From: Glandiceps talaboti
Lineage: Eukaryota; Hemichordata; Enteropneusta; Spengelidae
DNA length: 64,000 nt
NCBI RefSeq assembly: GCF_964340395.1
Contig: NC_135561.1
Span: forward strand, 16,341,461 to 16,405,460
Direction of reading: 5' to 3'
Part shown: in pieces, positions 32,401-44,683 of the stretch
Layout of the letters: each line of letters opens with the position of its first letter
Position numbering within the stretch: the first letter of the stretch is position 1
Notes under the pieces: model-generated
What the model was told of the DNA's origin: nothing
Databases searched by the model: none
Seen by the model: only the letters and a program-made list of their open reading frames with translations
Position numbers and translations under genes: made by a program

Positions 32401-35400
32401 ATTGCAGTATTCGTACAGCAAACACCAACAACATTAGCAAACTAACTGGATCCAATGAGGTTGGTAATATCACTTTATTTTGTTTTAGCACCTATTTCAA
32501 CTATCTGTATCTTAATTTCTGAAAAAGCGTAATTTTTGTAGTGGAAAATTTCTGTGGAACAAATAGGATAGCATGTATTGTAGTGTAGATGTTTCTACAA
32601 GATTAATGTGTGATTGGTAGTGTTTGACCAGTGTACATGTAGGTATATAGTTATCAAACTTGACTGTGAGAAAGAGTAGAGTGTTGATGTATGACAGATA
32701 GCCACCAACCAAGACATCATTTTCATTTGAAATGATAGTTGACTAGTCAACATGGAGGGATTAAGCCAGTACGTACGGTACATCAGTGGTCAACACCCCT
32801 GAAAAATGGCTAAAATCAATATGAATACCCCCGGAAAACTAATGAAAAAAAAGGAAAGTCTTGGAAATTTGTTTAGTTTTAATTAATGTATGAACCCAGG
32901 TACTTCCTCTAGGACCAATTTCAATGAAAATCAAAGTTTTTACAAGATTTGCCATATGAAAGCATGTACTGGTCCTTTTTATGTAACAAAACAAATTAAA
33001 GGGCTCAACAATATTTTCTTTCCTTACATGTATACAGTAAACATGATCCATGAATTCTAAAATGGTTGAATATTGATATCAGTTGACCTCTCAAAAATTT
33101 GCATGGTGACCCCTGATATTTTTTTTTTAACCGAATGAATTTTATTGAACAAAGTGCAAAAAAGCTTGCTATTTTTGTTTGTGTGATGTATACTATACTA
33201 TATGTGAAGTGATATTAACTAGTCATCATGCATGGTTTAAGGTATCTGTGTGGGCTAGGACGTCAGGTGAATTTATCAATAAAACTATGTAAATCCACTC
33301 ATACATATTTATTTAGACGCATTGGAGTCGGAACTAGCAAAGGGCATACCGTCAATAAGCAGTAACACAGCCACAAACTTTGACTGATTAAGAGTAATTG
33401 ACATTTTGCTGGGGAGTCTGATGCGCCCTCTACGACAAATTCCTGAGTAACACACACACGGGGAGTGTGAGAGTCTGCCGTAAAGATGTTTTAGTATTTT
33501 AAATGCCTGACTGTAAAACGTTGAGTGTCGGCATTTTTGTCAATTGTTATAAATTTAAAGACGAAAAAAAAAAGTTTGATGGATGACAATTTTTTTGTCA
33601 TCGTGAGCATGTGCTTCTGACAGAATCAGGTGCCCGCAGAAGTATCGCCCACACTCCGAGTTTAGCGTAAGTTCAGAAGTACGGCGTCGATGTATTATGT
33701 ACGGTGGGCGGTCATTTCGTCCCAAAACCATCTCGTCCCAAACTAACTCGTCCCAATAAAGTTGTTCCCGGGCTAACTCGTCCCACAACCAACTCGTCCC
33801 ACCGCCATCTCGTCCCATTCAAAGAATATTCCTGTGTGGTTCATAATTAATTGTAAATAAGCATAATGCATGTAGCGTCATATCCCTGTTTGCCGACGGT
33901 TTACGGGTCTACGCTACGCTGACTTGAGGATCAAAGGGACGACTAACTCCGTATGCGAAGAGGACTAATGGCGTCATAGATCATACGTCAAAATTTCTGT
34001 CATCGTATTTTTTCATATCAAAGTTCGGAAACATAACTATAAATTAATTGTTTGTAATTGCAAAACTTTCGACAGATGAAAAGTCACGTTGCCTTCTCGA
34101 CAGAATCTGCCAAAGTTGCGTCAGTTCACGTTTGTGTTCTGAACGCGTAGCTAAACACAATATTATTAGTGGTGGGACGAGATGACGGTGGGACGAGTTC
34201 GTTTTGGGACGAGTTAGTCGTGGGACGAAATGGCGATGGGACGAGTTCGTTTGGGACGAGTTCGTTTTGGGACGAGTTGTCTGGCAACCTTATGTACACA
34301 CGTACACGATCTCAAGTCAAATGATTTTCCTTCCACGTTTTGTTTTTCAAAATTCGGTGAAGGCTGTTTTATGATTGATTAAACTTGTTCTATTTCCAAA
34401 AGCCACGGTGTCATCTCTGAAAGCCGGGGCAGTCAATCTTAACTAAACTACATGTATTACTATTCACGTCGTATTCGTTTCTAGACTAAAAGGCAAATAT
34501 AACATCACCGTCACATGTGCGAGTACGAGTTCACATCGATACAACCACAAGCGATGTATTTCAAAACAAATGCATGCGGTACGGTGAATACTGATCGAGC
34601 CAAGTTTGGTCTCCGTAGCGGTAAATATAATCCCAGTATGTCTCTACGATGTTAGTCGATGTCATGACTAGCTGATAGTGCCAACAAATATTGAACATTT
34701 TATGAACGGCTTAGATACATTTTAAGAGTCGCTTTCCTGAATAAAACAACCATTTTCAGATTGCATGCCGACATGGGCGACACATCAAGTAATCAAAGAC
34801 ACAACAACAAACAAATCCAAAGCAACTGTGTTTATTTATAGCAATCTGCGGATGGAAATCATGATTTTCCCAGGGAATGATACGTAACACACGTCAATAT
34901 TACACTGAGGACCTAACTGAAACATTGAAACATTTCAATTTTGCTCACATTGTACATTTGAGTCGTCATGGACTATCGAACAGGCAATTTCAGGAACGAC
35001 GATTTGCATCATACTCATAGACCTCATGTTTGCTTGTACCGCGCCGTTCACACGTGTGAGCTCACACTGTAGGCAAACTCGCTCGAGCTCTGTCTTCTTG
35101 GGCTAATGGAATGCGTATGGTTGCCTGCAGACACAAATTTATGGTTGTCTGCAGACACAATTTTTTCTATGTAATTTTTATTGAAAATGCGTAAAATACA
35201 TAAGATTTGCTGTAGTTCGGTGCGTAGTTTCAGAGGGAGTAATTCGAAACTTTAGTCTGACAATTGTCCTCCAAGGTCATATTCATATTAAATCTACCAT
35301 CACACCACGTCTGCAAGCATGAGTCATGACTAGATATGATCACACGGAAACACTGTCCCTCCATTCTCAGCCAAGGCCTCGTAACGAAGTTTGGAACGTC

Positions 35401-38400
35401 TTTTACCTATTTTCGTTTTCGGCATCGTGGTAGTGTATGCCAAATATGGTAGTGAGTCTTCAAGGGTTGTCCAGCGGCAGCTAAAAGTTTTCATAACACG
35501 CTGTAGAAAGTCCTGAGCGACCGTATGCTCCGTATTGAAATCAAAGATACGCATGCGCAATATGCATGAGTTTGTTGATGTCCCCCTAGCCTTGACACAG
35601 TTGATCGCATTATCGAAACGCTACATATTAGCAATGTAAGCGGCCATATATCAGAGTGTTAACCTGTTTTCAAGCCATATTACGATTTTTATTCATTCTA
35701 GAGGGTTCAAAGAGACAGAATCACTTTACGCGTTCGCAAGTATTGTTTTTACAAGTACCGCGAAATGGTCGCGAAGTTGTCAAAAAATGGGATTTTTTTG
35801 CCTTTTTGACCATTTAGAACGTTTCTTCATTTTACTCGTTCTAGCTTATTATACATGCTAGGGAATTCGGGTTTGTTTTATTTGATAATTGAGATGAAGG
35901 ACGAGAAACTGGTTAGAGGGATTTTTTGTTAGTGAAACAGGCACTCGGCAATACTTTGTTGAAAATGGGGTACGCATACAACAAAATTTGCCTTTTTGAC
36001 AATTAATTTGAAGCATTTTGGATCAAAATTTCAAAATTTTGTCTAGACAGATTTTGACATGTATATTTATGATCACAACTGTAAAAAAAAATTAAAAAAA
36101 AAATCAAAATTGCCTATTACAGAGTGGAAAATATGAAAAATATGATATAATAATATACACAGGTGTCAAATTTCATCATAATTTAAACAAACTCTACTTT
36201 AATGTTTTTAATGTTATGATGAATATTAAAGGGACAAACTCAGAAAATTTGGTGTCAATATCTTTATTTTTAACAAAGTTACAACAATATTTCTACAATA
36301 AAGAATTGGATGAAAAATAGCCTATACAACAACCTTAAGACAATCTTATTAAAATCCGATGGAGATGTCGGTTAAGAGTGATTCCAATTTTATAACAATT
36401 CTGCCAGTCCCTTGACTTACAAAGTAACGTTTGTTATTTTTCTTCTGCTTTTTATTTTGCTGTTTGTCCTTGACCACCTCGCCAATTAAAACAATCAAAT
36501 TCTGCAAGGAACAGGTAGGTGGCTGCCTGTCACACTTTAAGCTGAGTGCACGTGTTTGTAAGCTTTTGATATCGTTAGAATAATGCCTAATCTCTAACAA
36601 AACTAACAGTAACATAGTGGTTGCTTATAATGTGAATAACTACTATTAACATGTCATCGTCCAGTGTCCAGTTCTCTTAAACACCCCCCCCCCCCCCTCA
36701 GGAAAGTGGTACCATCCATTCTAAATTGAAAACAATAAGAATGAACCAAGTCATGGGGATAAGAGGGATGACAAGGGTCATCACCAACAACATACTATAT
36801 ATGTGTGCCATTACAAATATTTTCGAACAACATAATTTGAGAATAGCAGATCGAGCCTTTGTCATGAGTATATTGCCATAAAAAAAACTGTTTTGAAATA
36901 AAATATACCTCTCTTATTGAGATTCAAAACCATTTATCCAAAATTTAGCCATAAAGTGAAAGATACAGAAATTACTGAGGCCTCAAAAGTTCACGGTTAT
37001 GTGAAAAATTTTGGTCTAAAAATGAAAGGTTAGGATAGAATGGGTGCTGCCTCTATCCTGACCTGGTATTTGTTTGTCCTTGTCTACCATGCATTGTGCC
37101 ATCACTGCACTCTCTGCATGCTGGTTGCTAACGGCTCATCTCTGATACTGTCTTTGTTTTCCTTGTTTCTCCCCTTGGTACAGTTCTCATCATTCCCTTC
37201 TGAGGTGAGGTTCACAAACAATGAATACTACTAGAGTGCATGCAGCAGAATTCTCACTCCATATGTTGTGTGCTCACAGTACAATAGTTACAGTCTGTCT
37301 ACCCCAGTTCAGGAGGGTATTTTCTGCTATACATGTACCTTAAAATTGAACAATTGATTGCTAGATCTAAATTAATAAATGCCTGCGTACAGAATTGTAG
37401 TGTTGCTAGGAATGAGTTTGTGGTACATGTGTCATTAAAAGTTTTAATGTCTTGGAAATATTACACAGCAAAATTACATGTTTCGACCATCCTTGCATGT
37501 CTTGCAATGAATTAAAGCTGACATTTGTACTAGGTATGATCCTGGGGCCGCTCTCTATGGGGTGGGGTGGGGGGGGGGGGGTGCTACTTGTTTGTCCACA
37601 AAAAACAAGTTTGGTAAAACAGGATTAGCCACGATATCAAGTCTGTGGAGATATAGTTTATAAAACTGAATCATTATTACAATACAATTTGTGACTGTAC
37701 TACATGTACATGTACCGGTAAGTAGTAACATGACACATGCGATAGGAGTGAAAATTCTGCTGTTGGCGGTGTATCACCTCTTGGTGGACATTGCTGCTGT
37801 TGACATACGTATCACCTCTTAGTGCATGCTACTTTGTGTAAGGAATACAACAAATAAACGAAAAAATAAAAGTTCACAGATCTGCAAAGATGCTTTTAAG
37901 TTCTGGTGAATACATGTAGTTTCACTGGGAAAGGTACTGGTAACTGAATTTGGTTTATAGTGGGGTGTGGAACTAAGATATGCTATGCTATTAAGTAAAA
38001 CATTTAATTTGCAATAAGTTGTGCATTTTATGGTCTCTTTAAATAACTTTGCAGGAAGAATGCAATGAAGAGGTGAATACATACTATGTAGCACGGCTTT
38101 TGTACTGTACTGTAAAATCTCTAAATCTCTGGAATTTATTTTCACTGGTTTCATATAAAGTTAAACACTGACATTAATGGATGCATGTAGATGAATTCTA
38201 GTGTCTTCTTACAGACCTCAGATAACCCTAAAAAAAAAAAAACTGACACATTTTTGGAAAGATAAGTAATATGATGGCTATAAGGTCAACAAGGTGAAAA
38301 TATGTCCCACAGAATTGTATGGATTTTAAAGTACAGTTATATTACAATGAATTAGTGTCACTTCACAGAAGTTACAAAATGCTCCAGTCCTGTATCAGTG

Positions 38401-38589
38401 TATAGACAAGGGTTGTGGTTTAAGGGAATGTATTGGCTACCAGAGGCAAAAGAAAGAACTAACATATATTTACACTTCATGCACACACGCACGCACACAC
38501 ACATACAAAAGCACAGTGTCACATACATGTACATACAGACCAACATACACACGCACACACACATTCACATACATACATACAGACAGACA

Positions 38590-38646
<57 letters not shown>

Positions 38647-41612
38647 TGTGACCCAGACAGACAGACCAAATAATTACATCCCTCTGACAGTCCCAAAACT
38701 CCATGCAGCCTGTTTTCCCCAAGTTATTGTCTATACTGAAAGTACATACTAACTTCAGCATTGTGACACTAATAGCGGCTATAAGGTTTGACTTTAAGTT
38801 GAAGCTTAGAGTGTTTGAGTAACTTCACTCCTTTTAGTGCACTGTAGTCATTCACTGTGTGTGTGTGTGTGTATTTGTGGCAATAAATGCATGTACTGTA
38901 TAACTGTCTGCTTGTAATGTCTAGCACTACCTCACCTCAACAGCACAATTAACAGTGTGTCATTCTCAATATTGGTACCACTTTCTGACCATAATGTTAC
39001 TCATTCAGTGTTGTCCAATGGTTAACTCTTCATAATATTACGGAATTATAATGGGGGTTGTCAGCTAATTTGCATGAGATCATGAATACAAGTTAGAGGT
39101 GTTCTATTAATGTGTCATACCATTAACCCATGTTAAGGTCAGAATGACAAAAACTGGATTGGGATCATCATTTCATTTTGAATAAGGAGGACAATGCACG
39201 TCCGATGGTCTGAGAATGAAAACGGCACATGAAACAATATTCTGTAGTGCCGCAGTATAAATTATGATAGAGTTGATGTGAAAAGGTAGCACTGTTTTAG
39301 TCTAAAATCTTGGTTAAATCAAACGAATGTACTATCTTTGGAGTTGCTGTACCCGCATTTAGTTCTACTCTTCAGAAGTGTGAAGCACCGTAGTTAAAGT
39401 TGTGTATGAAATTAGAAGTTGGCAGCTCGAGACCACAAAGGGAGAATCTTGGTTCTTGTAAATATCAGTGGTTTCGAGTAGTGGTTTTATTTGATCAAAA
39501 ACGTTACTCAAAACTTGCATGCCACTTTTAGTTCATTCAAGGAGAACACTGCATTATCAGTGACATGCTACTGTAGGGTAGAACTAATCAAAAGGTACAG
39601 CAACTATCATGTAATTAACTTATCAAATCAACTTACTGCAGACTAATGGTTAAAATTCTTCCATTTAGCCTTCAGGACATGCTGTGTCTGTATCTATTAC
39701 TTAAAGCGGTTTAATTTAAAAGGGGATTTTGATAGTTTTTGAGATGGTTTCTTTTTGAAATGACATAACACTTTTCCTTCTTTCATCTGTTACAGAAGGT
39801 GCTCATTGATGAGAAAGCTAAAGGTGAGTGATGTCTAATCATTCATAAAGTTTTGTATGGCGCAAAATGCTATGTTCATTTTCTTTTTGTTTTATAGTTA
39901 ATTTGTGTTCAATTTCTTTAGGTTTGTTGATGTATGAAGGATAAGAATAAAGCGAAATACACTGTATCACCTTATCATTAGGCTTGAGGTCGTAACCTTT
40001 TTAGGGGGTCATAGCCTCATTCCCATGTACATTTACCACCTTATCATTAGATTTAAGGTCCTAGCCTTTTTTGAGGGTCATAGCCTCATTCTCATGTACC
40101 ACCTTATCATTAGGCTTGAGGTCATGACCTTTTTTGGGGGTCGTAGCCTCATTCCCATGTACCACCTTATCAGTAGGCTTGAGGTCGTAACCTTGTTTGA
40201 GGGTCATCGCCTCCTACCCAGATGAAGATAGCAGTCAAGTTGTGAAAATACTGAAGTATCTGATATTTTTTTTAAAAACTGTTTGTTGATTAAATTAACT
40301 ATTGTTGAGTTAAAGTCTTTTGATTTTCTGTGCCGTTAAATACTACTTTTGTAAAATGAATCATATTATTTTTCATCCATCAACAGAAGCTGGTGGCAAG
40401 GACGACGATGAAGAAGCCAATGGACAGAAAGTATGGGACAATGAGGAGGAAGGCGTTGCCTATAGTTACTCCTTCTTTCATTTCATGTTCTTCTTGGCAG
40501 CGCTCTACATCATGATGACACTGACAAGTTGGTACAAGTAAGTATAAGAACTTTAGCCACTCAGAAGTAAATTGTAGTAGTGAGGCTCAAACATGCAACC
40601 TGCAGATTCCAAGTCGGCCACTCAAACCATTCCCAAAAATCTGATGTGGTGAAAGCGGCTATATGCTTTATTTACCTCTATTTCCATTGAAATAGAGGTA
40701 AATAAAGCATTTAGACGCTTTCACCACATCAGATTTTAATCAGATTGAACCATTCAAAGCCAACCACGCAAACCATTCCCACGCCAGTCACTCTAACCAT
40801 CCCAAGCCAGTCACTCTAACCATTCCAAGCCAGTCACTCTAACCATTCCAAGTCAGCCACTCTAACCATTCCAAGCCAGCCACTCTAACCATTCCAAGCC
40901 AGTCACTCTAACCATTCCAAGCCAGCCACTCTAACCATTCCAAGCCAACCAATCTAACCATTCCAAGTCAGCCACTCTAACCATTCCAAGCCAGCCACTC
41001 TAACCATTCCAAGCCAGCCACTCTAACCATTCCAAGTCAGCCACTCTAACCATTCCAAGCCAGCCACTCTAACCATTCCAAGTCAGCCACTCTAACCATT
41101 CCAAGCCAACCAATCTAACCATTTCCAAGTCAGCCACTCTAACCATTCCAAGCCAACCACTCTAACCATTCCAAACCAGCCACTCTAACCATTCCAAGCC
41201 GACCAATCTAACTATTCCAAGCCAACCAATCTAACCATTCCAAGCCAGCCACTCTAACCATTCCAAGTCAGCCACTCTAACCATTCCCAAGCCAGCCACT
41301 ATAACCATTCCAAGCCAACCAATCTAACCATTCCCAAACCAGCCACTCTAACCATTCCAAACCAGCCACTCTAACCATTCCAAGCCAGCCACTCTAACCA
41401 TTCCAAACTAGCCACTCTAACCATTCCAAACTAGCCATGTAAGTGACTTTTCCTGAATTGTGTTTTTCAGTCCAAAAGAAAGTAAGGAATACAAGTACAA
41501 TGCCAGCTGGCCAGCTGTATGGGTCAAGATTTCATCTTCCTGGCTGTGTGTGATTCTCTACACTTGGACCCTTATTGCACCCGTGGTCCTGTCCAACAGA
41601 GACTTCAGCTAA
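23404..41612 (+). CDS. SERINC: Serine incorporator (SERINC/TDE1 family), 13 exons, 471 aa, complete
   Basis: Exons: 23404-23436, 24762-24926, 26081-26283, 27062-27144, 28049-28186, 28684-28760, 29353-29449, 29983-30075, 31308-31461, 32408-32459, 39796-39823, 40387-40537, 41471-41612. All sites are GT-AG and all phases agree. The start has a good Kozak context (GGCCATGGG). Family hallmarks: MGIVLG start; a Cys-rich [15 protein letters not shown] early segment (about 25-40); [10 protein letters not shown] at about 184-193; [10 protein letters not shown]...YLTWSAMSS at about 267-292; LYASIRT at about 345-351; [31 protein letters not shown]; and a DFS end. About ten hydrophobic spans are visible, and NMT at about 312 is a possible glycosylation site in the loop before [12 protein letters not shown]. 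SERINCs are polytopic membrane proteins linked to serine-lipid synthesis and phospholipid scrambling. Intron 10 (32460-39795) is the largest. The paralogue number cannot be assigned. Confidence 0.95.
25507..25862. repeat. TTAA-flanked MITE, family C, copy 1 (SERINC intron 2)
   Basis: Left end AGTGGCCATATGGATGAG and right end CTCATCCATATGGCCACT are perfect inverted repeats, directly flanked by TTAA on both sides (25503-25506 and 25863-25866). Much of the interior is also self-complementary. Other copies are at 57160-57504 and, degraded, at about 55644-55905. TTAA target duplication is characteristic of piggyBac-type transposition; no transposase is present here. Confidence 0.85.
26460..26812. 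repeat. SINE-like, tRNA-derived sequences (SERINC intron 3)
   Basis: Two successive stretches resemble tRNA-derived promoters, with B-box-like AGTTCAAGTGCC (about 26523) and GGGTTCAAGTCCTGG (about 26759). The second is preceded by CAGCTGGGTAGCACTG. Neither folds as a complete tRNA on inspection, so they are read as retroposon relics. Confidence 0.5.
27259..27640. repeat. MITE family D, copy 1 (SERINC intron 4)
   Basis: Starts GCTAAAATGATGTTTGCTTGG. The body shares TCTTTCACACTGCAGTA and ACATTACACATGGACTTGAT with a second copy in SERINC intron 8 (30334-30736). The right terminal repeat here is decayed. Confidence 0.7.
28276..28301. repeat. Poly-G tract
   Basis: About 18 consecutive G in SERINC intron 5; a homopolymer prone to assembly error. 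Confidence 0.85.
30334..30736. repeat. MITE family D, copy 2 (SERINC intron 8)
   Basis: Intact inverted ends: CAGCTAAAATGAT on the left and ATCATTTTAGCTG on the right, with inner complementarity around ACTCATGGGAC / CATGAGTGAGAC. It matches the copy at 27259-27640. Confidence 0.8.
31061..31248. repeat. Fold-back element just upstream of SERINC exon 9
   Basis: GAACCCCAT at 31061 pairs with ATGGGGTTC near 31240. Inside, TTTACACTCGTGCTTGCAGT pairs with an inverted copy ending TACAAGCACTCGTGTAAA. It ends about 60 bp before the acceptor at 31307. Confidence 0.75.
31824..32007 (+). other. Possible alternative terminal exon in SERINC intron 9
   Basis: An acceptor-like TCTCCCAG at 31816-31823 is followed by an open frame in the phase needed by the preceding exon (phase 2), adding about 61 residues that begin [15 protein letters not shown] and stopping at 32007. 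Joining it to exon 9 would remove the last membrane spans of SERINC. I do not recognise the sequence and it may be a chance ORF or a repeat fragment. Confidence 0.2.
33711..34285. mobile_element. Element with inverted arrays of a TGGGACGAG motif
   Basis: At 33711-33820 six copies of TCGTCCCA (and one degenerate copy) are spaced about 14-16 bp. At 34172-34280 seven copies of the complement TGGGACGA occur with the same spacing. Between them is about 350 bp of unique sequence with no ORF of note. Arrays of a short motif facing each other at two ends resemble subterminal transposase-binding sites of non-autonomous DNA transposons; this is inference from structure. Confidence 0.55.
38485..38645. 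repeat. CA-rich compound microsatellite
   Basis: CACACG, CATA and CAGA blocks ending in about 55 bp of pure (CA)n, in SERINC intron 10. Confidence 0.95.
39965..40222. repeat. Tandem repeat of about 61 bp, four copies (SERINC intron 11)
   Basis: Units contain CACCTTATCATTAGGCTTGA, then GGGTCATAGCCTCATT and CCCATGTAC, with about 10-15% divergence between copies. Confidence 0.85.
40648..40748. repeat. Fold-back element family A, copy 2 (SERINC intron 12)
   Basis: AATCTGATGTGGTGAAAGCG and its complement flank a nearly perfect palindrome centred on ATTTCCATTGAAAT. The terminal sequence matches the element at 452-752. It lies immediately before the 23-bp minisatellite. Confidence 0.85.
40755..41437. 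repeat. 23-bp minisatellite, about 30 copies (SERINC intron 12)
   Basis: Unit core CCAAGCCAGCCACTCTAACC. Variants have AGTCAGCC, AACCAATC or TTCCCAAG. The array fills most of the intron and ends about 30 bp before the exon 13 acceptor. There are no unique spacers, so it is not a CRISPR-type array. Confidence 0.95.
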
Positions 41613-42821
41613 GAAGGAGAGCAGCAAGAAGACGCTAACTACTACTACATAACGCTTCATATATCTGATAAATAGCGCCACCTATTGGTAGAAACAACTC
41701 TACCACTTGAGGGTGCAGTTAATAATTGTACAATTTCAATCAATCAAGATCACCAGCCAATAACATCAGTGTAACATCAGCTGTTCCAGTCTTGTGATGT
41801 ACTTATCATTCTGTATTTACTGTACAGTTGGAGTCAGTAGTTAGGCTTCTCGTGGAATTAAAATCGTATAAAAAACAAAAAAAAAACAAAACATTTACCG
41901 AATTGTCTTGTGAACAAAGTGTCCTTTAGGTAACCATGGTAACAGTACCAACTTGCAAATTACTGTGAAATCGGTGACTATTCACGAAACGCTAATTAAC
42001 TAAATGTATTCAATCTTGAAAACAGATCAACTATTTCATGAAGTTGCAAAATGTACTCAAGAGCTGCTATTATCATATATATGTCGAGACAGAAATAGAC
42101 TTAGAGTTTATAAAATGCTGTTTGTTAGGAGAACTTGATACCAGTAAAATGTATTGGTTTTACACATGAGTAAAGTCGTACATTTCTAACTAGTACCAAC
42201 TCCATAGACAAAGTGACGCAAAAATTAGAGATGCCGAAATTTTTACATAAATGCTTATATTGAAGACTTACTTATCCTGTTTTCCCAACCTATAGTTTTC
42301 TTTAATAGTGAACAAAGAAATACCCCCATGGTAGAAAGAAGATTTAAGTCAGCAAAATTTGGCTATCATTAGTAGAGGGCACACTAGTCTGTAGGGTGAT
42401 AGTGAGGAACAGTTGAGGAAAAGAGAAGTACATAACATTCAAACACGGAAGAAAAAAGTTGTGGCGTTGATATTTACACGTGTTTGAATAAGATGCCAGT
42501 TAGAGAGCTGAATTCTTGGGTTACTCACAGGTGTGTCTACAAGTAGTACTGGTACTCATAGAGACTAGATACAGAATTACAATGGCATGCTTTACAGCAG
42601 AAAATTTAATAAAAAGGATGTTTGTTTTTTTAGAATTTGACAAAGCTAGAGAAAATGTTGGGACTATTTATGATAAATTATATAGCGGAACTGAAAGACT
42701 TGTGTCTGATAATACTCTCACATTTATTCAGATATTGACAATGTAAAAAAAATGCTTTCTTGGATGTACACGTTATATGTTAACAGTATGGCAGTGGTGT
42801 GGATTCTAGTAATAAAATAAA
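41613..42821 (+). other. Probable SERINC 3' UTR
   Basis: AT-rich sequence after the SERINC stop with no exon signals. Overlapping AATAAA signals at 42811-42821 are the clearest polyadenylation candidates; an earlier ATTAAA at about 41857 is also possible. The ORF at 42516-42746 in this stretch is not supported as coding. Confidence 0.4.
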
Positions 42822-44000
42822 GAGGTATGGTATATGTGTTTCTATTTACAACACACCTTATTAATGTTGACATCAAGTCATGTCCATTGTGAAGGTCTAT
42901 CTGCTGATCAAACACACAAACTTATGGTATAAAATATGCACCCATGATGCTGGTAAACCATGTCTGTTTACATTCCTGAGAATGATTCCACTTTTTATGT
43001 ACAAAAATTTAGCTTTAAATTCCATGTTATCAATTATCTTGTTAGACTTTCAGATTTGTTGTTGATTTTCCCGTTTAATCCATTCCCGCAAACCAGAGCT
43101 GATGTTACTTCTGCGACACTGCGAAATATCATGTTGGCGGTACGTCTTGGACGGTGTCGTAAAAGAGGCTGTGGTTTATGACAATGGTTTAATCACTTGC
43201 TAAATACATTTGTAATGAGCGGTACTGGGATTTCTGACAATAACGAGTCTTTCAGTCTGTTGGTGTTTTCTATCTTTATTGAATTGTAAACTTGAATATT
43301 TACAGAGAAAAGAGAGGCCTGTAACTGAAAGAAAACATACCAATGTCTTAAAATGTTAAAGCAGCACAGATACACACATCATTATGCATGCATAGCATGT
43401 CAGTGGATGTTGCTCTATATGTGATAGTACAAGAGCTGTGTCTAACTGTAGTCCATTCCATCGTGACGTTTTACCAAGCATAGGGAGTGTTTGATGTAGT
43501 TGTGCACACAGTCTGATTGAGTGACTGAATGACAAATCAATCTGTATTGTACAAAGTGAAAAAAAAAAAGTGAATTTATTTCAGTAGGTAGAGCTAGTGT
43601 AGCACTAGTTAGTATCAATGGCATTGGCTTGTTATAAGCAAAGAGGCCGAGTGTGGTCAATTTCAAATGTTGTTGCTATGGTATACAGCACTTGTACTTT
43701 TTTAGGCGGGAGTGGAAAGTCCCTGACAATGTGTGTAGCAGATGTCAACGAAAACTCCCAACTTATAATGTATATTCTCATTATTACTTGTTACTTTGTA
43801 TAAATATTACAATAAAAATTGATTTTGAAAATAATAACAAAATGTTTATCATGTGTCAGTTGATTGTATGTGGTTTTCAATTATGGGTGGAATAGAAAGT
43901 TTAATGTGTGCACTCACTCTATATATTCTCAACCCTTTGTGTTAGTATTTCTGTTAACCAGCAGATAACATGCATTTGTTGTCTTGATGGGAAGGCAACG

Positions 44001-44068
44001 AGCCCTCACTGCGAACTTCGTTCACTTATCGTATCGAAAGAAAGCCTGAATGTCTAGCAGCAAGACTA
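44001..44068. repeat. Dispersed element E, copy 1
   Basis: AGCCCTCACTGCGAACTTCG ... ATCGAAAGAAAGCCTGAATG ... CTAGCAGCAAGACT. A second copy with few differences is at 61361-61434. The GCGAAC-TTC-GTTCGC hairpin is intact in the second copy and has one mismatch here. Confidence 0.75.
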
Positions 44069-44234
44069 CTGGACTCGTCGACATGCAGATATTGAGTAGT
44101 CTTTGCAGAAAACAAAAGTTCCCTATGTACACAACATTGAGGGCGCCCTGACGAAATTCTTGCAGCCATAAAACATATCAACATAGTACAGTATGTGTGA
44201 CATGAGGTGATAGCAGTGAACAGATGTCAAACAT

Positions 44235-44240
44235 TTTATT
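44235..44240 (-). terminator. Candidate polyadenylation signal of the mTERF gene
   Basis: AATAAA on the - strand about 445 bp downstream of the mTERF stop codon; the first canonical hexamer I find there. Confidence 0.3.
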
Positions 44241-44683
44241 GACTGTTTCATGTTCTTCAGTGTGATTGATATCAATTGCTATTACTTTTAGCCCCCCCAC
44301 CACACACACACACACACTTTCCAAATCTGGGTTCTCGCTTGATTGTTTTTTGTTTGTGTTTTTTTGAAAATGGTTGCACAATGAGTAACTGAATTGAAAT
44401 ATACACAAGACATTCACGTAGGCATTTCAGTATATAACTGCTTGTGAGTTTGTTGCCAAATTTAGAAAGATTTACCCTCTTCACAGTTGTCAATTCAACA
44501 CGTTTTTGTTTTGTTTTATACACATATTACTATACTGTGACTACTAATAGATAAAATAGACCTCGAATTAACATGTACATTGTCTAATTATTGGTATGTT
44601 AACATTTTTCAGTGAGTGTATTGTTGGTTGTCCGATCTTAACAATGATACCCCAGTCATGATCAGTTAGCGCTAGTTCAGATT

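Larger units (their letters stand above)
32460..39795. other. Large SERINC intron 10
   Basis: 7.3 kb between the short exons 32408-32459 and 39796-39823. It contains the GGGACGAG array element (33711-34285), the (CA)-rich block at 38485-38645, poly-G/poly-C runs near 36688 and 37567, and unassigned AT-rich DNA. The ORFs at 35330-35560 and 36349-36615 (- strand) and 37040-37234 (+) show no family resemblance. Confidence 0.7.

Noticed and set aside
35330-35560. 76-codon - strand ORF in SERINC intron 10.
   Set aside because: No family resemblance, no splice context, and length within chance expectation.
40755-41437. Regular short repeats that might be read as a CRISPR-like array.
   Set aside because: Units are directly contiguous with no unique spacers, and the context is a spliced SERINC intron in animal DNA.
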